Shown piece by piece: positions 26,183-35,066 of a stretch of 38,375 bases of DNA. Under the pieces are notes generated by a model. It was not told the DNA's origin and searched no databases. It worked only from the letters and a program-made list of their open reading frames with translations. This DNA is from Alphaproteobacteria bacterium (lineage in GTDB: Bacteria > Pseudomonadota > Alphaproteobacteria > Caulobacterales > Parvularculaceae), in NCBI GenBank assembly GCA_016125455.1, contig WGLS01000033.1, forward strand, positions 1-38,375, written 5' to 3'. Position 1 is the stretch's first letter; each line of letters opens with the position of its first letter. The translations under genes and the position numbers were made by a program.

Positions 26183-28294
26183 ATGCCCATCGCCGTTCTT
26201 TGTCGAATCAATCCCCTTGTCGCGCCGATCGCCGCGGGCGCCGCTCTCCTGGCCAGCTCGACGTCGCTCATGGCCCAGGACCAGGCCCCCGCCCCTCGGC
26301 CTTTCGAGGCGCTCGACGTGTTTGAGCTCGAATACGCCGCCGACCCGCGGATTTCGCCCGATGGCGCGGAGATCGCCTACGTGCGGCGGTCGATGGACAT
26401 CATGACCGACAAGGCGCGGTCGAACATCTGGCTCGTCTCCGTGGATGGCGATCGGCATCGGCCGCTGTTCGCCGAACCGGGCGGCTATGGCAGCCCGCGT
26501 TGGTCGCCGAACGGCGACCGCCTCGCCTATGTTGCTGCGGCAGGCGACGGGCGCGGGGCAGAAATTTTCGTGCGCTTCATGGACACCGGGGCAACGGTTG
26601 CGCTGACCAACCTGCCTGAATCGCCGCGCGGCCTGTCATGGTCGCCGGACGGCAACCACATCGCCTTCACCATGTTCGTACCGGGCGACGGCCCCTCGCT
26701 TGCCAAGCCGCCGAAAAAGCCGGACGGCGCGGAATGGGCTGCCCCCGTCAAGGTAATCGACCAGACGATCTATCGCCGCGACGGCGGCGGCTACGCCGAA
26801 CCCGGCAACGCACATCTGTTCGTCATCCCGGCGGACGGCGGCACGGCGCGCCAGCTGACCGACGGCCCCTATGACCACAACGGAGCGGAATGGGCGAGCG
26901 ACGGCAGGTCGATCTTCGTGTCGGCGAACCGCAACGAGAACAACGATCTCGATCCGGTCGAAAGCGACATCTTCGCCGTAAGCGTCGCTGACAGAACGAT
27001 GACCCGCCTGACGGATCGTGACGGTCCAGACGGATCGCCCGTCGTGTCGCCAGATGGCAAGCGCATCGCCTATCTCGGCTTCGACGACAAGAAGCTCGGC
27101 TACCAGGCGCCGCGTGTCTACGTCATGAATGCCGACGGCTCAGGCAAGCGGGACATTTCCGGCGGCTTTGACCGCCAGATCGAGGAAGTCGTCTGGGTCG
27201 GCGACGAGGAATTCCTGATCCTCTACGATGACCGCGGCCGCAAGATGGTCGCCCGGCTGTCGATGGACGGCAAGGTGACGCCTCTCGTCAAGGACGTCGG
27301 CGGGGAGACGATCGGCCGCCCCTACACCAGCGGCGAGTTCACCGCGACCGGCGACGGCGTTGTGGCCTACACCTCCGGCCGCGCGACCCGACCCGCCGAC
27401 GTGGCGATCCTGCGCGCCGACGGCACGGCGCGGCGGCTCACCCGCCTCAATGACGATCTTTTCGCGGACATCGCCATCGCGGACGTCGAGGAGATGACTT
27501 GGAAGTCGACCGACGGCCTCGAAGTCCAGGGCTGGCTGATGAAGCCGCCGGGATTCGACGCCTCGAAAAAGTATCCCTTGCTCCTGGAAATCCATGGCGG
27601 CCCCTTCTCCGCTTACGGACCGCAATGGTCAGCGGAGGCTCAACTTTACGCCGCGGCCGGCTATGTCGTGCTCTACACAAACCCTCGCGGCTCGACGAGC
27701 TATGGCGCGGCGTTCGCCAACGAAATCCACCACAATTATCCGAGCAAGGACTATGACGACCTGATGACCGGCGTCGATGCGGCCATCGCCAAGGGCTATG
27801 TCGACAAGGACAAGCTCTTCGTCACGGGCGGTTCCGGCGGCGGCGTCCTCACGGCGTGGATCGTCGGCAAGACCAACCGCTTCGCCGCGGCGGCGGTCGC
27901 CAAGCCCGTCATCAACTGGACGAGCTTCTCGCTGACGTCGGATTTCTATCCATTCTTCAGCCAGTACTGGTTCGAGAAGACGCCATGGGAAGATCCCGAC
28001 GCCTATTGGGCGCGCTCGCCGCTGTCGCTCGTCGGCAACGTGGAAACGCCGACGCTCCTGATCAGCGGCGAGTCCGACTACCGCACGCCGATCTCCGAGG
28101 CGGAGCAGTACTATCAGGCGCTCAAGCTGCGCGGCGTGGAGACGATGCTCGTGCGCGTGCCGGGCGCCCCGCACCTCATCGCTGGACGTCCGTCGAACCT
28201 GATCGCCAAGGTCGACAACATACTCGGCTGGTTCGCGCGTTACCGCGACGACGCTGATGGCGGGGAAGAGTCCGGCGAAAGCGCGGCCAACTGA
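26183..28294 (+). CDS. S9 family prolyl-oligopeptidase-type serine peptidase
   Basis: A 703-residue secreted peptidase. A signal peptide (LVAPIAAGAALLASSTSLMAQ) is followed by a beta-propeller of PD40/WD-like repeats (ADPRISPDGAEIAYVRR, GSPRWSPNGDRLAYVA, RGLSWSPDGNHIAF, GSPVVSPDGKRIAYLG) that gates access, and then an alpha/beta hydrolase domain from about residue 430. The catalytic triad is S551 (GGSGGG), D632 (GESDYRTP) and H664 (APHLI). It belongs to the DPP4/acylaminoacyl-peptidase group that trims peptides in the periplasm. The start at 26183 has AGGAG at 7 nt. It is divergent from the acylase gene and has a strong terminator downstream. Confidence 0.95.
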   Translation: MPIAVLCRINPLVAPIAAGAALLASSTSLMAQDQAPAPRPFEALDVFELEYAADPRISPDGAEIAYVRRSMDIMTDKARSNIWLVSVDGDRHRPLFAEPGGYGSPRWSPNGDRLAYVAAAGDGRGAEIFVRFMDTGATVALTNLPESPRGLSWSPDGNHIAFTMFVPGDGPSLAKPPKKPDGAEWAAPVKVIDQTIYRRDGGGYAEPGNAHLFVIPADGGTARQLTDGPYDHNGAEWASDGRSIFVSANRNENNDLDPVESDIFAVSVADRTMTRLTDRDGPDGSPVVSPDGKRIAYLGFDDKKLGYQAPRVYVMNADGSGKRDISGGFDRQIEEVVWVGDEEFLILYDDRGRKMVARLSMDGKVTPLVKDVGGETIGRPYTSGEFTATGDGVVAYTSGRATRPADVAILRADGTARRLTRLNDDLFADIAIADVEEMTWKSTDGLEVQGWLMKPPGFDASKKYPLLLEIHGGPFSAYGPQWSAEAQLYAAAGYVVLYTNPRGSTSYGAAFANEIHHNYPSKDYDDLMTGVDAAIAKGYVDKDKLFVTGGSGGGVLTAWIVGKTNRFAAAAVAKPVINWTSFSLTSDFYPFFSQYWFEKTPWEDPDAYWARSPLSLVGNVETPTLLISGESDYRTPISEAEQYYQALKLRGVETMLVRVPGAPHLIAGRPSNLIAKVDNILGWFARYRDDADGGEESGESAAN

Positions 28295-28363
28295 CGTCGG
28301 CGCGGCCCGCACGATCGCGGTGCTCGACCGACTGTCGCCAATTCGTCATTGTTCACGACTAGA

Positions 28364-28392
28364 CCCCGCGTCATGGATGGCGCGGGGTTTTT
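28364..28392 (+). terminator. Rho-independent terminator after the S9 peptidase gene
   Basis: Seven-bp GC-rich stem CCCCGCG / CGCGGGG with a 10-nt loop, followed directly by TTTTT, 70 bp after the S9 stop and 44 bp before the alkaline phosphatase start. It separates the two plus-strand genes into different transcripts. Confidence 0.88.
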
Positions 28393-28435
28393 CATGCCCA
28401 TCGCCTTGCCTGTTCATGCTGCTGGAGGCGCGCCA

Positions 28436-29995
28436 ATGACCAGATCAATCCGAAACCCGCTTGAGGTCCACGCCCTCTGCCTGTCGCTTGCGTCGACGCT
28501 CGCCCTGTCCGGCGCCGCGGCGGCGGCGGACGCGCCGGCGCGCGTCGACGATGATCCATGGTTCGAAGACGCCCAGGCGGCGCTCGCGGCGCGGCTTGCC
28601 GTCAAGCCGATCACAGGACCCGCGAAGAACGCGATCATTTTCCTGGCCGATGGCATGGGCCCGACGACGGTTACCGCAGCGCGCATATTCGACGGCCAGT
28701 CGCGGGGCGAAAGCGGCGAGGAGAATGTTCTCGCCTTTGAACGCCTGCCGCATCTTGCGCTCGCCAAGACCTACAACACGAACGCCCAGACGCCCGACAG
28801 CGCCGGCACCATGTCAGCGATCGTCACCGGCGTGAAAACGAAAATTGGCGTCATCTCCATGACCGACGCCGTCGCGCCCGGCAATTGCGCAGCGTCCAAA
28901 GGGGCCGACGCGGCCACGCTCGTTGAGCTTGCGGAACAGGCGGGGCTCGCCACCGGGGTCATCTCGACGGCGCGCCTGACCCATGCGACGCCGGCCGCCG
29001 TCTATGCACATGCTCCCGACCGGAACTGGGAACGAGACACGAACCTGCCGGCGGAGGCCCAGGCGAACGGTTGCCGCGATATCGCCCGCCAGCTCATCGA
29101 GTTTCCGTATGGAGACGGACTTGAGGTCGCCATGGGCGGCGGTCGGTCGCATTTCCTGCCGGTTGAACGCGCGGACCCGGAGTATCCCGACACGACTGGC
29201 GGCAGGCGCGATGGGCGCGATCTCGCCGCCGAATGGACTGCGAAGTCGGCCGACCATGTGGTCGTCCATGACCGGGCGGGCTTCGACGGGCTCAGCGACA
29301 AGGCGCGCGTTCTTGGCCTATTCGAACCCTCGCACATGCAATACGAAGCCGATCGCGCCGGCGATCGAGGCGGCGAACCCTCGCTCGCGGAGATGACGGC
29401 AAAAGCCATCGACATCATGTCGCGCCAGAAAGCCGGCTATGTCCTGATCGTCGAGGGCGGGCGGGTCGATCATGCCCACCATGCCGGCAATGCGGCGCGC
29501 GCGCTCGGCGACGCCAAGGCGTTCGCCGAAGCCGTCGCTGTCGCGATCGACAAAACCTCCCGCAAAGACACGTTGATCGTCGCCACGGCGGACCATGGCC
29601 ACACGCTGACAATCGCCGGCTATCCGAAACGTGGCAATCCAATCCTCGGCCTCGTTGAAGCGCCGGGCGGGGCCGCGGCCGAAGGCGAACCTGTCGGCGC
29701 GGACGCAAAACGTTACACCACCCTCGGTTACGCAAACGGCCCTGGGTCGGTGTTGTTCGGAGCCGCGGCGGACGGCGGACGGCGCGAGCCGACCGGGGAC
29801 GAGGCAGCTGACCTCAGTTATCGCCAGCAAGCCGCCATTCCCATGGGTTCGGAAACCCACGGCGGCCAGGACGTCGCGATCTACGCCGGCGGGCCGTCGG
29901 CCTATCTTTTTGACGGGACGGTGGAGCAGAATTACATCTTTCATGTGGTCGACCACGCCCTGCGCCTTCGCGCGCGCCGGCCGAATTCACGGTGA
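28436..29995 (+). CDS. Alkaline phosphatase (PhoA-type)
   Basis: Periplasmic phosphomonoesterase of 519 residues. The signal peptide core is CLSLASTLALSGAAAAADA. The metal-binding first motif IIFLADGMGP is intact, the phosphoserine nucleophile is S122 in TPDSAGTMSA, and later ligands are in EGGRVDHAHHAGNA, ATADHGHT and SETHGGQDVAIYA, matching two zinc and one magnesium site. GGAGG is 7-8 nt before the ATG; the open frame running up through the terminator to 28349 is not used. Together with the possible phytase-like lipoprotein it points to extracytoplasmic phosphate scavenging. No Pho box was identified. Confidence 0.94.
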   Translation: MTRSIRNPLEVHALCLSLASTLALSGAAAAADAPARVDDDPWFEDAQAALAARLAVKPITGPAKNAIIFLADGMGPTTVTAARIFDGQSRGESGEENVLAFERLPHLALAKTYNTNAQTPDSAGTMSAIVTGVKTKIGVISMTDAVAPGNCAASKGADAATLVELAEQAGLATGVISTARLTHATPAAVYAHAPDRNWERDTNLPAEAQANGCRDIARQLIEFPYGDGLEVAMGGGRSHFLPVERADPEYPDTTGGRRDGRDLAAEWTAKSADHVVVHDRAGFDGLSDKARVLGLFEPSHMQYEADRAGDRGGEPSLAEMTAKAIDIMSRQKAGYVLIVEGGRVDHAHHAGNAARALGDAKAFAEAVAVAIDKTSRKDTLIVATADHGHTLTIAGYPKRGNPILGLVEAPGGAAAEGEPVGADAKRYTTLGYANGPGSVLFGAAADGGRREPTGDEAADLSYRQQAAIPMGSETHGGQDVAIYAGGPSAYLFDGTVEQNYIFHVVDHALRLRARRPNSR

Positions 29996-30107
29996 CGTGA
30001 AGGCGGCGAACGTTATCCCATATCAATTTAATTTGGGTCCGGAGCGATTTGCCGCTGCGCCCGCGGTGGTCTAGGCTGGCGCTCCCGCCAATCCCGGAGC
30101 GCCAGAC

Positions 30108-31511
30108 ATGACCGCTGCGATCGCCGCCTTCCGCCCGCCGTCGCCGCCGCCGTTCGACGCTGCGGGCGGGCCCTCCCCGTTTCGCGCCATCCGGTACTTC
30201 CGGACGTTTGCGCGCAATCCCCTTGAAACCTGGACGGATGAAGTCTTCGAAAAGCCGATCGCGCAGGCAGGGCTGGCGATCCGGCGCGTCCTCGTGGTCA
30301 GCGATCCGGAGAGCATACGGAAGATTTTCTCAACGGGCGCGCACAACTATCCGATGACCCGCGTGCGCCAGCGGATCCTGAAGCCTGCCCTCGGCGAAGG
30401 CCTTCTGACGACGGAAGGCGAAGCGTGGTCGAGGGCGCGAAAGTCGCTGAACGCCGTCTTCACGCCGCGCCATGTTTCGGGCTTTGCGGCGACCATGTTG
30501 CGCAACGCTGAGGCCCTGCGTGACGACCTCAGGGCGCGGGACGGCGAAACCGTCGGCGTCGCGCCGCTGATGACCCGCTTCGCCCTCGACGTGCTTGCGG
30601 ACAGCCTCAGCGCCGACCGCACCATGCTGGACCGCGAGCAATTCGCCGACCGACTGTCCCGCCTGATGTCGGTCGCCGGCGTGCCGCACCTTTTCGATCT
30701 CGTCGGCCTGCCCGGCTTCGTGCCGCGATTTGGCCGCGCGGCGTCGACGGCGCTGATCGGCGAACTGAAAGCGTCGTTCCGCGCCCTTGCCGCGAAGGCG
30801 CGCGAGACCCGCGGCGGCGGCGAGCATGAAGCGCGCGATTTCATGGACCTTCTCCTCGACGCCCGCGACGACGGCGCGCCGGCCTTCGCAGAGGACGAGA
30901 TTGTCGATCACCTGCTCACGTTCTTCGCCGCGGGCCATGAAACAACCGCGCGCAGCCTCGCCTGGACGCTCTATCTCCTGTCCGAAGCGCCCGACATACG
31001 CGCCCGCCTCGAAGCGGAAATCGACGCTGCGCCCCTCAACGAAACGCCGCCGGAGCGCTGGATGGACGTCCTGCCGTTCACGATGGCGGTCGTGCGCGAA
31101 AGCATGCGCCTTTATCCGCCTGCCCCGTTTCTTGCGCGTCAGGCCGCGGCCGACGACGAGATTGGCGGCGCGCCGGTCAAGGCCGGCTCGGTCGTGGTCG
31201 TAGTGCCCTGGATTCTTCACCGTCACCGGGCGATATGGCCCCATGCGGATGAATTCAGGCCGGACCGATTCGTCGGCGACGCCGCCGGCGGCGCGCCGAA
31301 ATACGCCTATATCCCGTTCGGGCTGGGTCCAAGGGTTTGCATTGGCGCAAGTTTCTCGCTGCAGGAAATGGCGATCGCCCTTGGGGTTCTTCTCAGGGAC
31401 CTGAAGTTCGAGCCGGCCGGGGCGACGCCGCCCATGCCGCTGATGCGCGTAACGCTTCAGCCGTCCACGGACGTGCCGCTAAAGGTCTCGCTGCGCCGGT
31501 GCGACGCCTGA
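30108..31511 (+). CDS. Cytochrome P450 monooxygenase
   Basis: A 467-residue cytosolic (no transmembrane anchor) heme-thiolate oxygenase. The cysteinate ligand is C411 in FGLGPRVCIGA; the I-helix oxygen-activation motif AGHETT begins near residue 275; the K-helix E331-x-x-R334 (ESMR) is intact; PERF-like DEFRPDRFVGD follows. Length and sequence resemble the CYP102/CYP4-like clan of fatty-acid or terpene hydroxylases more than short class I bacterial P450s, but the substrate is unknown. GGAG lies 8 nt before the ATG. No ferredoxin or reductase gene is adjacent, so its electron donor is encoded elsewhere. Confidence 0.94.
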   Translation: MTAAIAAFRPPSPPPFDAAGGPSPFRAIRYFRTFARNPLETWTDEVFEKPIAQAGLAIRRVLVVSDPESIRKIFSTGAHNYPMTRVRQRILKPALGEGLLTTEGEAWSRARKSLNAVFTPRHVSGFAATMLRNAEALRDDLRARDGETVGVAPLMTRFALDVLADSLSADRTMLDREQFADRLSRLMSVAGVPHLFDLVGLPGFVPRFGRAASTALIGELKASFRALAAKARETRGGGEHEARDFMDLLLDARDDGAPAFAEDEIVDHLLTFFAAGHETTARSLAWTLYLLSEAPDIRARLEAEIDAAPLNETPPERWMDVLPFTMAVVRESMRLYPPAPFLARQAAADDEIGGAPVKAGSVVVVVPWILHRHRAIWPHADEFRPDRFVGDAAGGAPKYAYIPFGLGPRVCIGASFSLQEMAIALGVLLRDLKFEPAGATPPMPLMRVTLQPSTDVPLKVSLRRCDA

Positions 31512-31580
31512 TCGGCGCCGCGCCATTTGCGATGGGAACGGCTGAAAACGCGTGATCGCCTGCGGGCGTCTCTGCGGGCG

Positions 31581-32099
31581 TCAGGGCTTGCGCATTGTCA
31601 TCAATTGCGCGTTGATCTGATCGCCGCTTGCGCCGATGAAGTTCACCGACGTCATGCGGTCGTCCTTCTCAAAGGCAATGCTGGTCATTGTTGGCGCCGG
31701 CTGCTGGAAGGTCGTCTCCCGCCAGCCATCCTCTTCCATGTTCGCGCGAAGTTGCGCGAGGGCCGCGTCGACGTCCGTCGTCACAAGCGCCTGCACCATG
31801 AAGCCGTCATTCGGCGAAGGCGCTGAATGAATGATTTCCCATCCCGTCACGAGGGCCACATCGCTCGGAAATCCGTCGGGCAAGGAGAGATTCCGGCCGA
31901 TTTTCTGGTCGCCCTTTGAAATAGTGACGTTCTTGACCTCCCCCGAGCCATCGAGTTCGACGTTGCCTTCAAGCCCGTATCGCGCAAGCTCCTTCTCGAT
32001 CTTCGCTTCCTGGGCGTCATTTCCGCCGCCGCACGCAGCAAGCGCCGCGCCCGCAACCAAAGCCGCCACTACCACGCCAGGCCGTTGTGTTCCCGTCAT
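31581..32099 (-). CDS. Small lipoprotein of unknown function
   Basis: A 172-residue protein with a lipoprotein signal peptide (VVAALVAGAALAACGGG, lipidation on the Cys). The mature part begins with a charged helix (EAKIEKELARYGLEG), then strands carrying DGSGEVKNVTI, and a C-terminal half (VQALVTTDVDAALAQLRANMEEDGWRETT ... MTSVNFIGASGDQINAQLM) with an alpha/beta pattern. No catalytic motif is seen. GGGGAG lies 9 nt before the ATG at 32099. It converges on the P450 gene and is divergent from the two-gene secreted operon, with 116 bp between. Confidence 0.8.
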   Translation of the reverse strand: MTGTQRPGVVVAALVAGAALAACGGGNDAQEAKIEKELARYGLEGNVELDGSGEVKNVTISKGDQKIGRNLSLPDGFPSDVALVTGWEIIHSAPSPNDGFMVQALVTTDVDAALAQLRANMEEDGWRETTFQQPAPTMTSIAFEKDDRMTSVNFIGASGDQINAQLMTMRKP

Positions 32100-32215
32100 G
32101 TGATAAATCTCCCCGTCTCCATCGAATTCGAATAGGATTTGTCGATAGCACGAATTGCGCATTCTCGCCCTGAATATATTGCGAGATCGCCGGCTGATCG
32201 ATTGGGGGGCGCTGC

Positions 32216-32905
32216 ATGCGGTCGTTCAACACCAGACCAGAAGCGCCGCGGGCGCTGATCGCGCCTTTGTGCGCCGCGATTGTCGCCGGCAACGTGGCCG
32301 GCGCCGACGTGGCCGCCGCAGCGGATCCGCCGCCGCGCGTGCGCTCGGCGGTTTTTCTGGAAACTGTCGCGGCGAAGGGCGTGGAGTGCGGCCTGTTGCG
32401 CCATTGGCAGGCCGCGACGCTGCGCGCGGCGAACCTGAACGACATGGCCCGCTGGAAGCCGGAGGACCGCACCGCGATGAACGAGGCGACTCGCGAACGG
32501 CTGAGCGACATCGCCTGCGATGACGCCGGGATCAACGCCTGGATCGAGGGCGCCGGCCCCGGCTTTGAAAGCGAGATGCTGCCGCCCTACCTCATCGCCT
32601 ACCTGACGCTTGTCGGATACGAGGATCCCCCGAAGGTCTTTACGCAGACGACAACGCGCATCCTATATGGCCCCGCGATTGAAGCGATCCGGCAAAAGCT
32701 CGAAGCGCTCGAGACTTCCGGCGCAATGCCGGAAGGCGGCAAGCCATGGCCGGCGTATATCGAAACCACCCAGCGACGCTTCAGGGATGTGATATCCGCG
32801 CTCTGGAACGAGGACGCGTCGCTGGAGGAGCGGGCCGAAGCAGCGGGCATTGTCGGGCAGACAGCGCATGTGGTGGAGCTATGGCTCCTCGACGAAGGGG
32901 TCTGA
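32216..32905 (+). CDS. Secreted alpha-helical protein, unknown
   Basis: A 229-residue protein with a signal peptide (LIAPLCAAIVAGNVAGADVAAAADP). The mature part is predicted mostly helical and carries two cysteines, CGLLRHW and IACDDAG, spaced to allow a disulfide in the periplasm. No known domain is recognised. GGGGGG lies 6 nt before the ATG. Its stop is one base from the next gene's start codon, so the two are an operon and probably work together. The CDS is close to the host's codon usage. Confidence 0.75.
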   Translation: MRSFNTRPEAPRALIAPLCAAIVAGNVAGADVAAAADPPPRVRSAVFLETVAAKGVECGLLRHWQAATLRAANLNDMARWKPEDRTAMNEATRERLSDIACDDAGINAWIEGAGPGFESEMLPPYLIAYLTLVGYEDPPKVFTQTTTRILYGPAIEAIRQKLEALETSGAMPEGGKPWPAYIETTQRRFRDVISALWNEDASLEERAEAAGIVGQTAHVVELWLLDEGV

Positions 32906-32906
32906 G

Positions 32907-33992
32907 ATGAGGCGCCTGTTGTCCGTCGTCATGCTGTTCCTCGGCGCCGCCGCCGCGCACGCGCAGGAATGTCAGCCCACGGCCGAGCGCCACGCGGCGC
33001 GGATCCTTGGCCGCGACAGCGCAGGCGGACTGACGCCGAACGAATTTCCGTTCGTCGCCGGAGAGCAATCGCTTTTCCAGACGTTCGAGAACGGATGGAC
33101 GTTCGCGCTGATGTCCACGGAAAACGGCTGGGCGGTTCGGGTGTTCGAGAACCCGCAGATCGGCATGGCCGTCGACCTGACCTCGCTGACGCCGCCCCAT
33201 GGCGGCGCGCCCAATCCCCGCGATATCGAAGGCTGGCATTTTCGCAATGCGGACAATACCGCCCCGAACGACGGCTCGGTGAACGCGCCGCAATCCTTGC
33301 GCGCGTTCATTGTGTCGCCCGGCCTCGTCGGCACGGGCGGCTACAAGCCATCCCCGGATCCGGGCGCGCCGAGACTGATCGAGCCCGGCCCCGACGACGG
33401 CATCGGCTGGCTCAAGGTGCTGGACTACGGGCTGGCTGGCGCGTCTCTCGTTCCCGGCGGTCGCGCGCGGATGAACTACCTGAAGTTCGACGCCTGCATC
33501 GCATGGCCGCGCGGCGACGCCGAGCGGGACAGGCTGTTGGACGCGGACCGGCTGGAATTCACGGCGGCCGACCATGAAACGTTCGGATCCTGCGGGCTGG
33601 ACCTTGAGGCCTTTGCGCTCGACGCGACTTACCTGCCGCGAAGGCTTGGCGGCGACCTTGATGGCGACGGCGCCGCCGACGCCGTGGCGCAGGTGGTCCG
33701 CAAGGCGGACGGCAAGCGCGGCCTGGCGCTCTGCCGCGCGGGAACATGGACCTCGATGATCGGCTTTGACGACATGCCGGGCGACGTCGCGCCGAGCTAT
33801 CTTGACCAGGTTGAAGCCTGGACGTGGGTCGCGCCCGACGCGCCGCCGCCGCCTTCGGTCGGGAACGCGACGCTGCCAGTCGCCGACGGCGCCATACTGC
33901 TCCTTGAGCGGATCGAAAAAGAGCTGGTCGCGGTCTACTGGCGCGATGAAGCTCTGGCCGCTCGCCGCCTTTACCACATCGTCGAGCCCTGA
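32907..33992 (+). CDS. Secreted FG-GAP/VCBS-like protein, unknown
   Basis: A 361-residue exported protein (signal peptide LLSVVMLFLGAAAAHAQ). About residues 30-200 form a beta-rich domain with NGWTFALMSTENGWAVRVF and a Gly-rich ligand-like loop; the C-terminal third contains GGDLDGDGAADAVAQVV, a calcium-binding DxDxDG loop as in FG-GAP/VCBS blades. Single cysteines occur in CQPT, DACIAW, FGSCGLD and ALCRAG and may pair. No enzymatic motif is recognised. AAGGGG precedes the ATG. It is the second gene of the operon and ends 48 bp from the converging ilvE stop. Confidence 0.7.
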   Translation: MRRLLSVVMLFLGAAAAHAQECQPTAERHAARILGRDSAGGLTPNEFPFVAGEQSLFQTFENGWTFALMSTENGWAVRVFENPQIGMAVDLTSLTPPHGGAPNPRDIEGWHFRNADNTAPNDGSVNAPQSLRAFIVSPGLVGTGGYKPSPDPGAPRLIEPGPDDGIGWLKVLDYGLAGASLVPGGRARMNYLKFDACIAWPRGDAERDRLLDADRLEFTAADHETFGSCGLDLEAFALDATYLPRRLGGDLDGDGAADAVAQVVRKADGKRGLALCRAGTWTSMIGFDDMPGDVAPSYLDQVEAWTWVAPDAPPPPSVGNATLPVADGAILLLERIEKELVAVYWRDEALAARRLYHIVEP

Positions 33993-34040
33993 GCGCCCGG
34001 CAAAGGCGCCCGGAGCCCGGTTGAGCGCCAGACGCCTCCC

Positions 34041-34970
34041 TCAGCCCTGGACCGGGTCGAGCCAGCCCCATTCATCCTCGGTCTCGCCGGTAAACAGCCC
34101 GAAAAACGCGTCCTGGATCGCCCGGGTCACCGGATTGTCGCCAGGACGGCCGACATTCAGCCGGTCGACGGACCTTACCGGCGTCACTTCCGCGGCCGTC
34201 CCGGTAAGGAAGATCTCGTCCGCGCCGTACAGCATTTCCCGGGCGATCGGCTGTTCGATCACCTCATAGCCGAGCTTGCGCGCGAGCGTCATTGCCGTGT
34301 CGCGGGTGATGCCCATCAGGATCGACGCGGCGCCGGGCGGGGTATAGATGCGGCCATTCCGGATAAGGAACAGGTTCTCGCCCGCCCCTTCCGAAACGTA
34401 GCCGTCGTGGGAGAGGCCAATCCCCTCGGCAAACCCGCGCGATTTCGCCTCCACCGAGATCAGCCGGCTTGAAAGGTAATTGCCGGCGGCCTTTACGCCC
34501 GCCGGGATCGTTCCGGGCGCGGAGCGTCGCCAGCTCGACACGCAGACGTCAATGCCGTTCTTCAGCCCGTCCTCGCCAAGATAGGCGCCCCAGGGAAATG
34601 CGGCGATGATGACGTCCGTCTCGCAGTTCGTGGAAGACGGCCCCATTTCGCCATAACCAAGGAACGCGAGCGGACGGATATAGGCCGATTTAAGCCCGTT
34701 CGCGCGCAGTGTTTCCTTCGTCGCCGCCATCAGGTCATCGACTTCATAGGCGAGGTTGATGCCGTAGACCCGCGCCGAAAAACGAAGCCGTTCGAAATGC
34801 TCGCGATTTCGGAACACGATAGAGCCGGCGTGGGATGTGTCGTAGGCGCGCATGCCCTCGAAGACGCCCGTGCCGTAGTGAAGCCCATGGGTCATCACGT
34901 GGGTCGTGGCTTCGGCCCACGGCACAAGCTCGCCATTGCGCCAGATCACCTTGGCTTCCTGAATTGGCAT
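34041..34970 (-). CDS. ilvE: Branched-chain amino acid aminotransferase
   Basis: Transaminates the keto acids of Leu, Ile and Val with glutamate in the cytosol. Fold type IV PLP enzyme of 309 residues. K160 in GVKAAGNYLSS is the Schiff-base lysine; the N-terminal THGLHYGTGVFEGMRAY, SEGAGENLFLI, GITRDT and DEIFLTGTAAEVTPVRSVD motifs are all present, and the end ETEDEWGWLDPV is the typical C-terminus. GGAGGAGAGG directly precedes the ATG. It is divergent from mazG (96 bp apart). Confidence 0.97.
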   Translation of the reverse strand: MPIQEAKVIWRNGELVPWAEATTHVMTHGLHYGTGVFEGMRAYDTSHAGSIVFRNREHFERLRFSARVYGINLAYEVDDLMAATKETLRANGLKSAYIRPLAFLGYGEMGPSSTNCETDVIIAAFPWGAYLGEDGLKNGIDVCVSSWRRSAPGTIPAGVKAAGNYLSSRLISVEAKSRGFAEGIGLSHDGYVSEGAGENLFLIRNGRIYTPPGAASILMGITRDTAMTLARKLGYEVIEQPIAREMLYGADEIFLTGTAAEVTPVRSVDRLNVGRPGDNPVTRAIQDAFFGLFTGETEDEWGWLDPVQG

Positions 34971-35066
34971 CCTCTCTCCTCCTCAAAAAGGAATCCGCCG
35001 GCTGTTGTCCGGCTGTCGCGTTTCGGTGTCAAACCTTACATGCGGGGATGATCGAAAGGCGCAAAA

